Assembly: GCF_046707225.1 (NCBI RefSeq)
Contig: NZ_JBJKOP010000040.1
Location: 1-64,000 of the forward strand
Reading direction: 5' to 3'
Source: Caproicibacter sp046707225
Lineage (GTDB): Bacteria > Bacillota > Clostridia > Oscillospirales > Acutalibacteraceae
Length of the DNA stretch: 64,000 nucleotides
The position numbers were made by a program, and so were the translations under genes. Shown piece after piece: positions 8,053 through 16,459 of the stretch. Each line of letters starts with the position of its first letter. Within the stretch, counting starts at the first letter, position 1. The notes below the pieces were generated by a model. That model saw nothing but the letters and a program-made list of their open reading frames with translations, searched no databases and had not been told where the DNA came from.

Positions 8053-9003
8053 ATGATTGCTATCAGAGTTAAAGATCTTGTGAAAAAATATAAGAATGGA
8101 GTACAGGCATTGGACGGTCTTACTCTGACGGTAAATGAAGGCGAAATTTTCTCTCTACTGGGGCCAAACGGTGCCGGAAAATCGACCCTCATTAACGTGT
8201 TGACCACTTTTCTGCGCCCTACATCCGGCAGCGTGATTCTATTCGGAAAAGACGCCGCCCATGAAGCGGCTGCAATTCGCACACAGATTTCCTGTGTAGC
8301 ACAGCGGACTTCCATTGATTCACACTTGTCTCTTACGGAAAACATGATGTTTCAAAGCAGGCTTTATCGGGTGCCGAAGCCGGAAGCGCAAAACCGCATG
8401 AAATCGTTAATTTCCTGCTTCGGTTTGGAACGATATTTGAAATATCCGGTTTCGTCTTATTCCGGCGGGGTTAAACGGCGGCTTGATATTGCGCTTAATA
8501 TGATGTCAAAGCCAAAAGTCCTGTTTTTGGACGAGCCAACTGTCGGTATGGATATCCAATCCCGTATGGCAATGTGGGATATGGTAAAGAAAATCAGAAA
8601 CGATTTTGGCACTACGATTTTTTTAACAACCCACTATCTGGAAGAAGCCGACCAGCTAAGCGATACCATCTGTATCATGAAAAACGGAAAAGAGGTACTT
8701 CAGGGTTCCCCGAATGCTCTCCGGGAATACTTGCGTCAGGATATGCTGAAAATCAACTTTCCATCGAAAGAAGAAGCCAGAAACAGTTTTGAACCGTTAA
8801 AAAGCGTTATTGAATTGAAAGAATCGGACTTGCGCCATGATAAAATTATCACCAGCCTGAAAAACGGCCATGTCGATTTGGAAAAAGCAAACCGGTGGCT
8901 GTTAGAACATGATATTCCTTTTCTGGGTATTGAAATTATGCAGCCCACTCTGGAAGACGTTTTTATCAGGCTAACCGGTGAAGATGCAAAGGAGGCCAGT
9001 TGA
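8053..9003 (+). CDS. DrrA-like ABC exporter ATP-binding protein
   Basis: A 316-aa ATPase with Walker A GPNGAGKST (residues ~37-45), signature YSGGVKRRL, Walker B VLFLDEPTVGMD and switch His in TTHYLEEAD, plus the C-terminal DUF4162-like extension found in the DrrA/antibiotic exporter class. Together with the permease that overlaps it by 1 nt it should form an ABC-2 exporter. The operon context with AraC/GyrI regulators suggests drug or toxic-amphiphile export; the substrate cannot be deduced. Confidence 0.88.
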   Translation: MIAIRVKDLVKKYKNGVQALDGLTLTVNEGEIFSLLGPNGAGKSTLINVLTTFLRPTSGSVILFGKDAAHEAAAIRTQISCVAQRTSIDSHLSLTENMMFQSRLYRVPKPEAQNRMKSLISCFGLERYLKYPVSSYSGGVKRRLDIALNMMSKPKVLFLDEPTVGMDIQSRMAMWDMVKKIRNDFGTTIFLTTHYLEEADQLSDTICIMKNGKEVLQGSPNALREYLRQDMLKINFPSKEEARNSFEPLKSVIELKESDLRHDKIITSLKNGHVDLEKANRWLLEHDIPFLGIEIMQPTLEDVFIRLTGEDAKEAS

Positions 9004-9758
9004 TGGGCGTTTTAACTTTACTTCAACGCGACATAAAGTGGCGTTTTCACAACGCTTTTACGATCGTGATTACCATTTTACAGCCTATGCTTTGGCTGGT
9101 TTTATACAGCGCCGTCGCCGGTCAAGCGATGCAGGGCATTGGAATCCAAAACTATACGGCTTTTATTCTCGCCGGGCTGATTGTATTGGTGAGCTTCGGA
9201 ACTTGCAGCAGCAGCGGCATTATGAATTACCTTATGAAAGCGGACGGCAGCTTTTACCGGATACTGATTGCTCCGGTTCAAAGAAGTTCGATTGTTCTCG
9301 GTCAGGTATTGGAAGCGGTATTATGTAACTTTATTGAAGTCGCCATTATGTGCGTTGTCAGCCTGTTTTTCTCGGTAAAAATCGCTTCTGGATTTTTAGG
9401 GCTGCTTGTAATCATTTTGCTTGTATTCATGACGTCTTTCTTTATGGCAGGGTTAACTTATGCAATCAGTCTTTGCCTCCCCAATGAAGTTCTTTACGAA
9501 ACCGTGATGAACGCGATTGTCCTGCCGATCTTTTTCCTCAGTACAGCATTGTTTCCGGAAGATAAATTATCCGGGGGACTTAAAATTGCTGTCAATCTGA
9601 ACCCGTTTACTCATGTAATCAATGTTTTACGGAATTTGATCTTGCAGGGAAACATTGTCGCCCACGATGTAATCTTGATCATCCTTTTACTTGCTGTTAT
9701 GTGCTTAATCAGCTTTTCGTGGGCATTGCATCGACTAAAAAAGGAAACAAGCTTATAA
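9003..9758 (+). CDS. DrrB-like ABC-2 permease
   Basis: A 251-aa integral membrane protein with about six hydrophobic segments and the ABC-2 type pattern (YTAFILAGLIVLVSFGTCSSSGIMNYLMKADGSFYRILIAPVQRSSIVLGQ). The ATG at 9003 overlaps the upstream stop (TGATG), so translation is probably coupled. It is the partner of the ATPase at 8053-9003 and the last gene of this operon; a c-di-GMP riboswitch begins about 45 nt downstream. Confidence 0.85.
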   Translation: MGVLTLLQRDIKWRFHNAFTIVITILQPMLWLVLYSAVAGQAMQGIGIQNYTAFILAGLIVLVSFGTCSSSGIMNYLMKADGSFYRILIAPVQRSSIVLGQVLEAVLCNFIEVAIMCVVSLFFSVKIASGFLGLLVIILLVFMTSFFMAGLTYAISLCLPNEVLYETVMNAIVLPIFFLSTALFPEDKLSGGLKIAVNLNPFTHVINVLRNLILQGNIVAHDVILIILLLAVMCLISFSWALHRLKKETSL

Positions 9759-9800
9759 ACCGCTGTATTTTCTGATAAGGTAGCTAACCTTAAGTTAGTT

Positions 9801-9905
9801 AAGGGCAAACTTTTCGAAAGGTAAGGACGCAAAGCCAAGGATCTAAAGTGCAATTGCATTATGATACCATGGCTACCATGAGGTGTGTATTAGATCTGAC
9901 CTTTT
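9801..9905 (+). ncRNA. c-di-GMP-I (GEMM-I) riboswitch, copy 1
   Basis: The conserved GEMM-I elements occur in order: GGGCAAAC (9803-9810), a CGAAAG tetraloop stem, GGACGCAAAGCC (9824-9835), TCTAAAGTGC, then GGCTACCATGA. P1 is formed by AAGG near 9801 with CCTT near 9900-9903, which lies in the loop of a following terminator-like hairpin. That geometry suggests ligand binding competes with termination. The next gene is the lantibiotic-immunity ABC operon beginning at 10014, so c-di-GMP probably controls it. Whether the ligand is c-di-GMP or a related dinucleotide is not decided by sequence alone. Confidence 0.85.
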
Positions 9906-9920
9906 ATGCGGCAGGTTTTT
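9896..9920 (+). terminator. Expression-platform terminator of riboswitch 1
   Basis: CTGaCC pairs with GGCAG around an 8-nt loop and is followed by GTTTTTG. The hairpin is weaker than that of riboswitch copy 2 (15071-15100), but both enclose the 3' P1 strand of the aptamer in the loop. Confidence 0.6.
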
Positions 9921-10013
9921 GTATTCACAAATGAACAAATAAAACTATTTTCTTTATGGAATCTTTAAAATTTCCTTTTATAGTGAAATCAGAACGATGA
10001 AAGGAAGATACTT

Positions 10014-10721
10014 ATGGATTCCTATATTTTACAAACGAAAGACCTATGCCGAGACTTCAAGCGGCAACATGCCGTCAGTAATATCTCGCTTTCCATCACA
10101 AGAAATTCTGTCTACGGCTTGCTCGGACCCAACGGAGCGGGAAAATCAACGACCCTGAAAATGATCACTGGAATGCTGCGCCCGACCTCCGGTGAGATCA
10201 TTTTTGAAGGCCGTCCATGGAGCCGCAAGGACTTGGAAAATATCGGCGCGCTGATAGAATCGCCGCCGCTGTATGAAAACCTCACCGCCAAAGAGAACTT
10301 GAAAGTCCGCACCTTGCTGTTGGGGTTGCCGGATTCCCGTATTCAAGAGGTCTTGGAAACTGTCAGCCTGACCGACACCGGAAACAAGCGCGCGGGACAG
10401 TTTTCGATGGGAATGAAACAGCGTCTTGGCATTGCAATCGCCTTGTTGAATCATCCAAAACTGCTGATTCTGGATGAACCGACCAACGGGCTCGATCCAA
10501 TCGGCATTCAGGACCTGCGTGAGCTAATCCGGTCTTTTCCCGAGCAGAGTATGACAGTTATCCTGTCAAGCCATATCCTGTCCGAGGTGGAGCTGATTGC
10601 GGACCATATCGGCATTATCGCAGGCGGGGTGCTGGGGTATGAAGGCAAGATCAACCCCGGTGAAAATCTGGAGTCGCTGTTTATGGAAGTCGTAAAGAAC
10701 AGCAAAAAAGCGGGTGCGTGA
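10014..10721 (+). CDS. lanF: Lantibiotic-protection ABC transporter ATPase (LanF-like)
   Basis: 235 aa with Walker A GPNGAGKST, a Q-loop-region ALIESPPLYENLTAKENL, signature FSMGMKQRLGIAIALL, Walker B LLILDEPTNGLDPIG and SSHILSEVE. The family (LanF/BcrA/CprA-like) powers export of lantibiotics or related peptides from the membrane. It is followed by two permeases, an immunity lipoprotein and a two-component system. AAAGGAAG lies ahead of the ATG. The gene is downstream of a c-di-GMP-I riboswitch. No lantibiotic biosynthesis gene is present in the window, so the role is probably resistance rather than self-immunity. Confidence 0.88.
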   Translation: MDSYILQTKDLCRDFKRQHAVSNISLSITRNSVYGLLGPNGAGKSTTLKMITGMLRPTSGEIIFEGRPWSRKDLENIGALIESPPLYENLTAKENLKVRTLLLGLPDSRIQEVLETVSLTDTGNKRAGQFSMGMKQRLGIAIALLNHPKLLILDEPTNGLDPIGIQDLRELIRSFPEQSMTVILSSHILSEVELIADHIGIIAGGVLGYEGKINPGENLESLFMEVVKNSKKAGA

Positions 10722-10722
10722 C

Positions 10723-11451
10723 ATGGTCCAATATTTTGCGGCGGAAAACCTGAAACTGAAGCGCACCTTTACGCGGAAACTCGTCTTGCTAGCTCCGCTT
10801 GCCACACTGCTCCTGACATGGGCTTTAGCGGCCATATGGTTCCAAGTGAACGCTTTTAACTGGTGGTACATCCTTTTGATGCCCGGATTCATCTCTTTGA
10901 TTTGCGCTCTTTCCGATCAGAAAGAAACGAAGAAGCTGGGGTATCGCGGCGTTCTTTCGTTGCCGGTTTCACTGAAAAAGGTCTGGATTGCAAAAAACCT
11001 GACAATAATCTTTTACGCGGCGCTGTCAAACCTTGTTTTATTGATTGGAATTTTACTTGGAGGCTCCTCCGTTCCGAATCCGCTACCGTTCGGAGCCTCC
11101 TGTCGTGGGATGCTTCTCATTTTCATAACATCCTTATGGCAGATTCCGCTTTGCCTGTTTTTATCCAGAAAAATCGGCATGGTTGGAACAGTTATCATTC
11201 AGGTTGGCGTCGGTGACGTGCTTGGCATACTATTTGCAACGAAGTCAAATTGGTGGCTTTGTCCTTATAGCTGGACAGCACGAATGATAACGCCGGTACT
11301 CGGAATTCTTCCAAATGGAACCCTTGCACCGAGCGGCGACCCGCTGTTGAATCCGTCTGTTGTTCCCATAGGAATCGCGCTGTCTCTAGTGTTGTTTGCG
11401 CTGCTATTGCTTGCCACGACTGTATGGTTTCCGAGACAGGAGGCGAGATAA
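10723..11451 (+). CDS. lanE: Lantibiotic-protection permease (LanE/MutE-like)
   Basis: 242 aa with about six hydrophobic helices and an N-terminal amphipathic start MVQYFAAENLKLKRTFTRKL characteristic of the MutE/EpiE permease group. ATG 10723 was chosen because this N-terminus fits the family; an in-frame GTG at 10714 overlaps the upstream gene. It should pair with the LanG-like permease and LanF ATPase in the membrane. Confidence 0.82.
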   Translation: MVQYFAAENLKLKRTFTRKLVLLAPLATLLLTWALAAIWFQVNAFNWWYILLMPGFISLICALSDQKETKKLGYRGVLSLPVSLKKVWIAKNLTIIFYAALSNLVLLIGILLGGSSVPNPLPFGASCRGMLLIFITSLWQIPLCLFLSRKIGMVGTVIIQVGVGDVLGILFATKSNWWLCPYSWTARMITPVLGILPNGTLAPSGDPLLNPSVVPIGIALSLVLFALLLLATTVWFPRQEAR

Positions 11452-12192
11452 GTGCTGATCCGCTGTATTTGTTCAGATTTCTATAAAATGAAGCGCACTC
11501 CTATTCTATGGCTTCATGTTGCCGCACCCTTGATCGGAGCTTTCATGTTTTTAGGGTATTACTCCATCACAGTCAACAACCAACCTTTGGGCCGAATCAA
11601 CGCTTTTCTGGAAGCACTGTGCATTGTTTTTCCCATACTGATCGGGCTGTTGTGCGGCATGACGGCCGCACAGGAAGAACAGGCCGGCAGCTATCAGGTT
11701 ATGCTTGCCGGAACAAAATCCAGAACGACCGCATTTCTGAGTAAACTTTTTCTATTACTGATCCTGTCCGTTTTTTCCGTGGCGCTTGCCATAGGCGTTT
11801 TTGCGGCGGGGTATCATGCAGCGTCCGCACAGCTCTATCTTCATGCCGCATTCGCCGTTTGGGGCGGAACCGTGTTTTTATATGCCCTGCATCTATTTGT
11901 GAGTTTCCGCTTTGGCCGTGGGGCTTCCATCGGATTGGGCATATTCGGCGCGCTGATTACCGCCCTGATGCTAACCGGATTGGGTGATCAAATCTGGCAC
12001 TGGATGCCGTGGGCATGGAGCGTGCGCATTTGTAACGACATGATATTCGCCCTGCAAACTCCCTCCGCAGCATCATTGGCCGCCGCAGATATTCAATCTG
12101 GCGTTTCCGTATGTGCGACAGCTACCGTTTTATCTATCGCCGCAAGCCTGCTGTGGTTTCGGCGCTGGAACGGTTCAAAGTCCAATGAATAG
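11452..12192 (+). CDS. lanG: Lantibiotic-protection permease (LanG/MutG-like)
   Basis: A 246-aa membrane protein with six predicted helices. It starts at GTG 11452 immediately after the LanE stop, with AGGAGG at 11438-11443. The N-terminal CSDFYKMKRTPILWLH and later WHWMPWAWSVRI segments fit the MutG family. It is the third component of the ABC exporter. Confidence 0.82.
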   Translation: MLIRCICSDFYKMKRTPILWLHVAAPLIGAFMFLGYYSITVNNQPLGRINAFLEALCIVFPILIGLLCGMTAAQEEQAGSYQVMLAGTKSRTTAFLSKLFLLLILSVFSVALAIGVFAAGYHAASAQLYLHAAFAVWGGTVFLYALHLFVSFRFGRGASIGLGIFGALITALMLTGLGDQIWHWMPWAWSVRICNDMIFALQTPSAASLAAADIQSGVSVCATATVLSIAASLLWFRRWNGSKSNE

Positions 12193-12202
12193 GAGAAAAA
12201 AT

Positions 12203-12703
12203 ATGAAGTTGCGGAGAGTTTCGATTGCGCTGCTGAATATAATCCTGTGTGTTTCCATCAGTGCCTGTTCTCTGACGAACCAGGATAAGCCCGTATACGC
12301 CGTGAGCGACGATAACGCCACTCAAATCTGTTATCAGGGAACAACCTATCAGATTTCAGCAACCTCTTTGGAATCCGACGAGCTTGGAGGCTGGATCGGT
12401 ATCATTAAAGAAGCGGTCGTCCTTGACAAAGATTTGAATAATTTGAAACAGGAAAAGTTGGGGACATCGCTTAACGATACCGTCAATGCGATCAAAAAAG
12501 ATCCTCCCGCCAACGCTTATCTGATCGTACCTTTCCAGAATGTTTACGCGGTGAAGGATTCAGATCACAAAGATACGATTGCCATAGGAATTTCCAATAA
12601 TTATTTTTATAAGGCTGTTGCCATATCAAAAGGTTCCGAGAATATAGCGTCAATCGACGTCACTCAAGCGAAAGGGATTTCTTTTATCGACGGGCAGTCA
12701 TGA
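12203..12703 (+). CDS. lanI: NisI/SpaI-like lantibiotic immunity lipoprotein
   Basis: 166 aa with a lipoprotein signal peptide (KLRRVSIALLNIILCVSISAC; lipobox SISAC near residue 21). The mature part contains ICYQGTTYQIS and SDELGGWIGIIKEAVVLDK, which resemble the NisI/SpaI fold. It should be lipid-anchored on the outer face of the membrane and sequester the peptide before the LanFEG pump removes it. AGGAG precedes the ATG. It lies in the same operon as the ABC genes. Confidence 0.75.
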   Translation: MKLRRVSIALLNIILCVSISACSLTNQDKPVYAVSDDNATQICYQGTTYQISATSLESDELGGWIGIIKEAVVLDKDLNNLKQEKLGTSLNDTVNAIKKDPPANAYLIVPFQNVYAVKDSDHKDTIAIGISNNYFYKAVAISKGSENIASIDVTQAKGISFIDGQS

Positions 12704-12778
12704 GCTTTTGCCGTTGGATTTGCTATTTGGAAAATGACTCGGTATACTCGGTATGAGCCTTGAAAGGATGTGAAAGCC

Positions 12779-13438
12779 ATGGCAAAAATACTTGCGATTG
12801 ACGATGAGCCGGATATTTTATCCGTGATCGAGAGGTCACTCCAAAGGGACAGCCACCTTGTGACAACAGCGTTGTCGACCGACGATATTGAGTCAAACAC
12901 TTTGAATCATTTTGATTTGATTCTGTTGGATGTCATGATGCCGGGGACGGACGGATTTGCGTTTTGTCAGAAAGTGCGGGATGCGGTGGACTGCCCTATT
13001 CTGTTCCTGACCGCGAAAACGATGGAGTCCGACGTGATGGTTGGATTTGGCCTGGGTGCAGATGACTATATCAAGAAACCGTTCAGCACCGGTGAGCTTC
13101 GGGCGAGGGTGAACGCGCATCTGCGCAGGGAAACCCGTGAAAAGCGGCATGTGCTGCACGTGTCCGGACTGGAATTCAATCTTGCGGCAAAGGAAGTAAC
13201 CGTGGACGGGCAGAAGATTCCGTTGACTAAAATCGAGTATGGAATTTGCGAATACCTCGCCCAAAATCATGGGCAGGTATTTACCAAAGAACAAATTTAC
13301 GATGCTGTCTGCGGATATGACGCGGAGGGCGACAGCTTTACCGTGGCCGTGCATATCAAGAACGTCCGGGCGAAATTGGCTGTATATGAAATGGCTCCGA
13401 TTTCTACGGTTTGGGGGATAGGATACAAATGGGACTGA
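12779..13438 (+). CDS. lanR: OmpR-family response regulator (LanR-like)
   Basis: 219 aa: a receiver domain with acidic pocket DDE near residues 7-9, phospho-acceptor Asp in ILLDVMMPGTDG, Thr/Lys switch residues in LFLTAK and YIKKPF, and a C-terminal winged helix (VTVDGQKIPLTKIEYGICEYLAQNHGQVFTKEQIYDAV...VHIKNVRAKL). ATG 12779 has AAAGGA 10 nt upstream. It is encoded with its kinase and an immunity set, as in CprRK or NisRK loci, and probably activates the operon on sensing the peptide. Confidence 0.88.
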   Translation: MAKILAIDDEPDILSVIERSLQRDSHLVTTALSTDDIESNTLNHFDLILLDVMMPGTDGFAFCQKVRDAVDCPILFLTAKTMESDVMVGFGLGADDYIKKPFSTGELRARVNAHLRRETREKRHVLHVSGLEFNLAAKEVTVDGQKIPLTKIEYGICEYLAQNHGQVFTKEQIYDAVCGYDAEGDSFTVAVHIKNVRAKLAVYEMAPISTVWGIGYKWD

Positions 13439-14832
13439 AAAGAAGCATGAAGCTCCGAACCTTCTTTGTTCAATATTTGCTTGCCCTATTTATCGGTTTT
13501 CTGATGATTATCCTAATTGTGACCGGATTGTTTTTTGTATCGCTACAGTCGGGCTTCATTATTTCCGTGGGTGATGTGGAAGCATCCATTGAAAGCCAGA
13601 AGAACGCAATTGCGTCCGCTGAAACCGTCAACGCAGAGTTGATCCCAAACACCTGTAAATATGCTACTGTAAGCACAGAAGGCAAATTTTTGTCAGGAAA
13701 CATGACCGAAGCCGAAACTTCCGCCGCATGGGATTCGATCCAAAAAGGGCGAAGAAATTCGTGGGGATTTCTCGGAACAGGCTTTATTTCAGATTGTTAT
13801 TTCCCGATTGAACGGAAGGGCGGGTTCTGCATTGTAGAGTACTCCTCCTTATCCCAATTTTCACCGGCGGTGCTGCGGGAACACCTGCCAGCTCCGGAAA
13901 TTGTATCGGTGTTGATCATCATCGGCGCATTTTTAGTCGAGATTTTTTTGCTTTCTAAAATCTATGGAAAGAAAATCAGCCGGAAACTGATTCCGCTTGA
14001 AAACGCTACGGAAAAAATACGCGGGAAAGACCTCGCGTTTGAGATTCAATACAGCGGCATTAAAGAAATTGATTCCGCGCTGCAATCGCTTGACACGATG
14101 AAAGCCGAATTGAAGAATTCTCTGGAAGCACAGTGGAAAATGGAGCAGACGCGAAAAACACAGGTTTCCGCTCTGGCGCATGATTTAAAGACACCTCTTA
14201 CCGTAATCCGCGGCAACGCGGAGATCCTGGACGATACGAAACAGACAGAAGAACAAAAAGAATGCACCCTCTACATCCAGAAGAACGCCGATCAGATGGA
14301 ACAGTATATTCAGATGCTGATCGACCTGTCCAAAGTTGAAAACGGATGTCCGCTAAAATTGAAATCTACCGCAACAAGAGTTTTTCTGGACGGCTTATAC
14401 ACGCAGATCAATGCGTTGGCTTCCATGAAACAAATCCGTGTGGAAACAGACGAAACGGATCTGCCGGATACCCTTCGCTTGGACGCTTCCCAAATATCCA
14501 GAGCGATTATAAATATTGCTTCTAATGCAGTCGATTACTCTCCGGAATGCGGCACAATCACATTTTCCACGTCCAATGACGGGCAGACAATCTGCTTTCA
14601 AATTGCCGATGATGGTAAGGGATTTTCCCCGGCGGATTTGAAAAACGCGACGAATCAGTTTTACCAGGGGGATTCCAGCAGGAGCTCAAAATTTCATTAT
14701 GGAATGGGTCTGTTTATCGCGGATTCTATCGTGAGGCAGCACGGCGGCACGCTAACCCTTGGAAACAAATCTCCCACAGGTGGAGGAATGGTTATTATTA
14801 AGATTCCAATACAGGCACAAGGCACAAAATAA
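13429..14832 (+). CDS. lanK: Sensor histidine kinase (LanK-like)
   Basis: 467 aa with two membrane helices (residues ~15-40 and ~160-182) enclosing an extracellular sensor domain, then a HAMP-like linker, dimerisation/phosphotransfer H-box ALAHDLKTPLTVIRGNAEIL, N-box IINIASNAVDYSPE, and G-boxes IADDGKGFSP and YGMGLFIADSIVRQHGG. ATG 13429 overlaps the regulator stop by 10 nt, so the genes are translationally coupled. It is the partner of the LanR-like regulator. Confidence 0.88.
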   Translation: MGLKRSMKLRTFFVQYLLALFIGFLMIILIVTGLFFVSLQSGFIISVGDVEASIESQKNAIASAETVNAELIPNTCKYATVSTEGKFLSGNMTEAETSAAWDSIQKGRRNSWGFLGTGFISDCYFPIERKGGFCIVEYSSLSQFSPAVLREHLPAPEIVSVLIIIGAFLVEIFLLSKIYGKKISRKLIPLENATEKIRGKDLAFEIQYSGIKEIDSALQSLDTMKAELKNSLEAQWKMEQTRKTQVSALAHDLKTPLTVIRGNAEILDDTKQTEEQKECTLYIQKNADQMEQYIQMLIDLSKVENGCPLKLKSTATRVFLDGLYTQINALASMKQIRVETDETDLPDTLRLDASQISRAIINIASNAVDYSPECGTITFSTSNDGQTICFQIADDGKGFSPADLKNATNQFYQGDSSRSSKFHYGMGLFIADSIVRQHGGTLTLGNKSPTGGGMVIIKIPIQAQGTK

Positions 14833-14842
14833 AATACGAGGT

Positions 14843-14920
14843 ACCCGCCAAATAAAAAAAACATGAGTTTGGCGGGTCTATCGTAATGCCTGAATATCGC
14901 AGTGTTTCAACCCTCCAATC
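14843..14920 (+). repeat. Hairpin-containing repeat, copy 1
   Basis: Starts with ACCCGCCAAAT, an A8 loop, GAGTTTGGCGGGT (a stem-loop) and continues TGCCTGAAT...CAGTGT...ACCCTCCA. A diverged direct copy is at 15126-15195. It follows the histidine kinase gene, and the stem probably terminates the immunity operon. Confidence 0.65.
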
Positions 14921-14978
14921 AATAATGAAGTGGTTTTTCAATATTCCTAAAGTTATGAAAATCGAATATGATTCCGAC

Positions 14979-15100
14979 AAAGGGCAAACCTGCCGAAAAG
15001 CAGGGACGCAAAGCCGAGGGTCTAAGGTGCGTAAGCATGATGACAGCCTGGCTACCGTGAAGTGCGTGTTAAACCTGCCCTTTTATGTGACAGGTTTTTT
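14979..15100 (+). ncRNA. c-di-GMP-I (GEMM-I) riboswitch, copy 2, with terminator
   Basis: AAAGGGCAAACC, a CGAAAA loop, GGGACGCAAAGCC, GGTCTAAGGTGC and GGCTACCGTGA are present in GEMM-I order. P1 can be closed by AAAGGGCA with TGCCCTTT (15077-15084). A terminator AAACCTG (15071-15077)/CAGGTTT (15091-15097) plus T-run follows, and its loop contains the 3' P1 strand, so aptamer closure and terminator are in conflict. No gene with an RBS follows closely: the next feature is another repeat and terminator, and the first CDS starts about 450 nt later. The switch looks orphaned. Confidence 0.87.
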
Positions 15101-15125
15101 ATATGGATCAAAAAATAGAGGCGCC

Positions 15126-15195
15126 ACCCGCCCAACAAAAAAAACGTGAGTTTGGCGGGTCTATTCTTATGCCTGAATAAAACAGTGTACCCTCC
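15126..15195 (+). repeat. Hairpin-containing repeat, copy 2
   Basis: Diverged copy of 14843-14920: ACCCGCCC, A8, GTTTGGCGGGT, then TATGCCTGAAT...CAGTGTACCCTCCA. Its position directly behind riboswitch copy 2 mirrors copy 1 behind the riboswitch-1 operon. Confidence 0.65.
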
Positions 15196-15220
15196 AGACT
15201 TGCAGGTTTGGAGGGCTTTT
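15190..15220 (+). terminator. Intrinsic terminator
   Basis: CCCTCCA pairs with TGGAGGG, with extra pairing of ACTTGCAGGT inside, followed by CTTTT. It ends any transcription through the orphan riboswitch region. Confidence 0.7.
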
Positions 15221-15549
15221 CTATGCGCATTCAATATGTCATGAGTTTCAGGCGGCCGCTGCTCGTCAGCGGCCGAGCGTGATGAAGCGGACTACAATCC
15301 GCTGCTCATCGCTTTTCTAACCGGTAGCTCGTCAAAAAAAGCCTGTGCTTTTCAACAAAACAGCGCGGGCAGCAATACGAACTATCAGAGCAGGTAAAAT
15401 ATGAAATATTTTACAGGGGAGAACCTGCGGGCAATCATGCTTACAGGTACGCTCCTGTTTTGTTGTCTGTAGCCAGACCGCACTGCCGGGCTCCGCCGCT
15501 TGTTCTTCATTTCCGGATTTCAAAATCATTGAAATGGAGGACAAGCCTT
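15221..15549. other. Gap before the sigma-like gene
   Basis: About 330 nt without a supported ORF. It contains GC-rich dyads (GGCGGCCGCTGCTCGTCAGCGGCCG near 15250-15275) and AT-rich AAATATGAAATATTTTACAGG near 15398. It may hold the promoter and 5' leader of the following Tn916-like end module. Confidence 0.35.
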
Positions 15550-15999
15550 ATGGCAAAGTATCAGAAAAAGACAGATTACCAAGCGAAATACCCCGGCGTG
15601 AGCAAAGAAATCATTGAAGTTTTGGAGAAAAGCGACCGGCAGATGGAATATCTGCAGTATGACATCAAGGTAGAGCGTTGCCAGATCAATTCCGTCAGTG
15701 GAACTGTTACATACCTCCCCAGCCGGGAGGACTCCTATGAACGTCTTCTGGAGGAAAACAGGCAGTTCGCCGCCAGTGGCGAAAGTGTAGATGATGCCGC
15801 AATTAAAACCGTAATGATCGAAAAAATGCTGACCTGCCTCAAGCAGCTCAGCACGGAGGAACAGGAGTTGATCACCGCTCTGTTTTTCAAAGGCAAAAGT
15901 GAACGGCAGTTATCTGCGGAAACAGGCATTCATTTTATGACCATCCATGACAGAAAGATAAAAATCCTCGGAAAATTAAAAAAGATGATGGAAAATTAA
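15550..15999 (+). CDS. Sigma-70 region 4-like ICE regulator
   Basis: A 149-aa protein with a C-terminal sigma region 4-like HTH (LSTEEQELITALFFKGKSERQLSAETGIHFMTIHDRKIKILGKLKK). It matches in type and location the sigma-like protein encoded between the repressor and xis/int in Tn916-family elements, and so probably regulates ICE1 transcription. ATGGAGG lies upstream of the ATG. No core-binding sigma region 2 is visible, so it is not a complete sigma factor. Confidence 0.8.
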   Translation: MAKYQKKTDYQAKYPGVSKEIIEVLEKSDRQMEYLQYDIKVERCQINSVSGTVTYLPSREDSYERLLEENRQFAASGESVDDAAIKTVMIEKMLTCLKQLSTEEQELITALFFKGKSERQLSAETGIHFMTIHDRKIKILGKLKKMMEN

Positions 16000-16015
16000 A
16001 GGTTTTTCCGTGCAA

Positions 16016-16053
16016 CCCCCTCGCTCAACGGGTAAGTAAGTGAGGGGGTTTTT
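16016..16053 (+). terminator. Terminator after sigma-like gene
   Basis: CCCCCTC(g)CT pairs with AG(t)GAGGGGG and is followed by TTTTT, 16 nt after the stop codon. Confidence 0.85.
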
Positions 16054-16059
16054 CTATTC

Positions 16060-16440
16060 CCTCATTAGTTCCTTGAAAATATCATATCCGGCAGCATAAA
16101 TACATGATCTGTCCGGCCGTGATGAGCGGCAGCGACGATGACGGGCGCGCCAAGACTACCTGCGGATGGGTGACAGACATCCGTCGAACCGATGGCATCG
16201 AAGGCGACGAGCGGCAAGGCCTGGTCATAAAACAGCCTGTGGTAGGCTGTCACGCAATGAAACGGACAGTGCCAACGCTACTTCCGTCCAGCCACAGACT
16301 CAAGCAATGGGGGCGGCTCGCAGAGATCCTGGGAGAGGTGAGATTCCTATGGCGTTTGCTTAACCGGCAAACCGTTTATGCTGCCGCCCTAGCTTCGGGA
16401 AGCAGTGCCGAATAGAAGCGTGCAATCGTTAAAATGAAGA
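16060..16440. other. GC-rich, possibly structured non-coding stretch
   Basis: Two weak opposed ORFs (16104-16415 plus, 16065-16253 minus) lack RBSs. Nested complementarity is visible: GGATG/CATCC around 16165-16183, GTGACAG near 16169 with CTGTCAC near 16248, CAGCCT/AGGCTG, CGATGG/CATCG and GGAC/GTCC. The layout suggests a multi-branched RNA domain, but no known RNA family was recognised. Confidence 0.3.
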
Positions 16441-16459
16441 ACAAGCTTACTATAGATTT

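Noticed and set aside
14843..15195. CRISPR-like or IS-type repeats
   Set aside because: Only two diverged copies; each is a terminator hairpin with flank, without array spacing, target duplication or transposase.
16104..16415. 103-aa plus-strand ORF
   Set aside because: No RBS, unusual composition, and lies in a region rich in complementary segments; treated as non-coding.
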